NCBI GenBank assembly: GCA_037969115.1
Contig: JBBKWQ010000327.1
Location: forward strand, 1 to 5,625
Origin: JBBKWQ01 sp037969115
GTDB taxonomy: Bacteria; Actinomycetota; Acidimicrobiia; Acidimicrobiales; Ilumatobacteraceae
Direction of reading: 5' to 3'
Length of the DNA: 5,625 nucleotides
In this document: positions 5,338 through 5,625 of the stretch, piece after piece
Layout of the letters: every line of letters starts with the position of its first letter
How positions within the stretch are numbered: the first letter of the stretch is position 1
Notes under the pieces: model-generated
The model's input: the letters and a program-made list of their open reading frames with translations, nothing else
Told to the model about the DNA's origin: nothing
Database searches by the model: none
Position numbers and translations under genes: made by a program

Positions 5338-5367
5338 TTGCGTTGTTCGTCACGTTTGTCGTAGAAT
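5338..5367 (+). promoter_or_regulatory. Leaderless promoter of the SepX/GlpR-like gene
   Basis: TTGCGT (5338-5343), an 18-nt spacer and TAGAAT (5362-5367, five of six matches to TATAAT) are followed by six bases and the ATG at 5374. This is the strongest -10 in the window. No Shine-Dalgarno is present, and the spacing puts the transcript start at or beside the ATG. This supports both the start codon and a transcript separate from moaC. Confidence 0.55.
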
Positions 5368-5373
5368 CGTAAC

Positions 5374-5625
5374 ATGCCTCAATTGGTCCTTCTTGTGGTC
5401 GCAGCTGCCTGGGTAGCCGTCCTTGCTCCGCCGCTGCTCCGGTCCCGCGTCGAAAACCGCCCGAACTCCTCGGTCACCGATTTCCGTCGGCAGTTGAACC
5501 GCCTCCAGAGCACCGTTCCCCAGCGCACGAACGGCTCGATGCGTGCCATGGCACGTCCACTGGCACAGTCACCGTTGCAGCGGCCCGTGGCCACCGGCCG
5601 GCCCGGTGTGCACCAGGCCCACGCC
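5374..5625 (+). CDS. SepX/GlpR-like divisome membrane protein, 3'-truncated by the window edge
   Basis: Eighty-four codons are visible and the frame runs off the window. The N-terminus is a single hydrophobic helix (about residues 3-21) with the pattern AAWVAVLAPPLLRSR. A basic flank follows, then VTDFRRQLNRLQ (34-45) and a Pro/Gln/Arg/Ala-rich, apparently disordered stretch. With arginines just after the helix, the C-terminal part should face the cytoplasm. This resembles the start of SepX (Streptomyces) and GlpR (Corynebacterium): a membrane helix containing AW..yLvP..lRR, then a short F...L.xL helix. Those proteins act at the division septum, and GlpR is the receptor for Glp, a MoeA paralogue. 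The likeness is short and judged by eye; a generic single-helix membrane protein is the alternative. It is preceded by its own promoter and lies 111 bp after moaC. Confidence 0.55.
   Translation, partial: MPQLVLLVVAAAWVAVLAPPLLRSRVENRPNSSVTDFRRQLNRLQSTVPQRTNGSMRAMARPLAQSPLQRPVATGRPGVHQAHA

Overview
The window is high-G+C DNA (roughly two thirds G+C by eye) with tightly packed genes. It looks like an actinobacterium, possibly of the Acidimicrobiia type; the genus cannot be read from the sequence. Support comes from proline-rich N-termini on small membrane proteins (DUF4190, DUF4328), the near absence of Shine-Dalgarno sequences, repeated TANNNT-type -10 boxes 6-10 nt before start codons (the signature of leaderless transcripts), and a SepX/GlpR-like membrane protein, a family known from Actinobacteria.

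Left part: the 3' end of a plus-strand DUF4190 membrane protein (1-396) converges on a minus-strand group of three genes read from right to left. These are a putative glycolipid-binding-domain protein (1834-2415), a five-helix DUF4328 membrane protein (921-1808, GTG start) and a SixA-type phosphohistidine phosphatase (415-921). The phosphatase start codon overlaps the DUF4328 stop codon in a TGATG junction.

Right part: a 37-bp divergent gap (2416-2452) separates that group from a plus-strand molybdenum-cofactor cluster. The cluster holds moeA (glp-type molybdotransferase, 2453-3655), moaA (radical SAM GTP 3',8-cyclase, 3660-4652) and moaC (cyclic pyranopterin monophosphate synthase, 4681-5262). 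MoaA and MoaC together turn GTP into cyclic pyranopterin monophosphate. MoeA inserts molybdate at the end of the pathway. The middle steps (MoaD/MoaE, Mog) are not encoded here.

After moaC lies a 111-bp intergenic region, rich for this window in dyad symmetry. It has one BldD-box-like site, one CRP/GlxR-like palindrome and a recognisable -35/-10 promoter. It drives a gene cut by the window edge (5374-5625) whose N-terminus looks like the actinobacterial divisome protein SepX/GlpR. GlpR is the membrane partner of Glp, a MoeA paralogue with a cell-division role, so this neighbourhood may link Moco genes and cell division.

No rRNA, tRNA, CRISPR array, insertion sequence, phage gene or riboswitch was seen. 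All genes except the two cut by the window edges look intact. No wholly new system is evident. The most interesting parts are the moeA/glp with sepX/glpR neighbourhood, its operator-rich promoter region, and the repeated leaderless promoter pattern.
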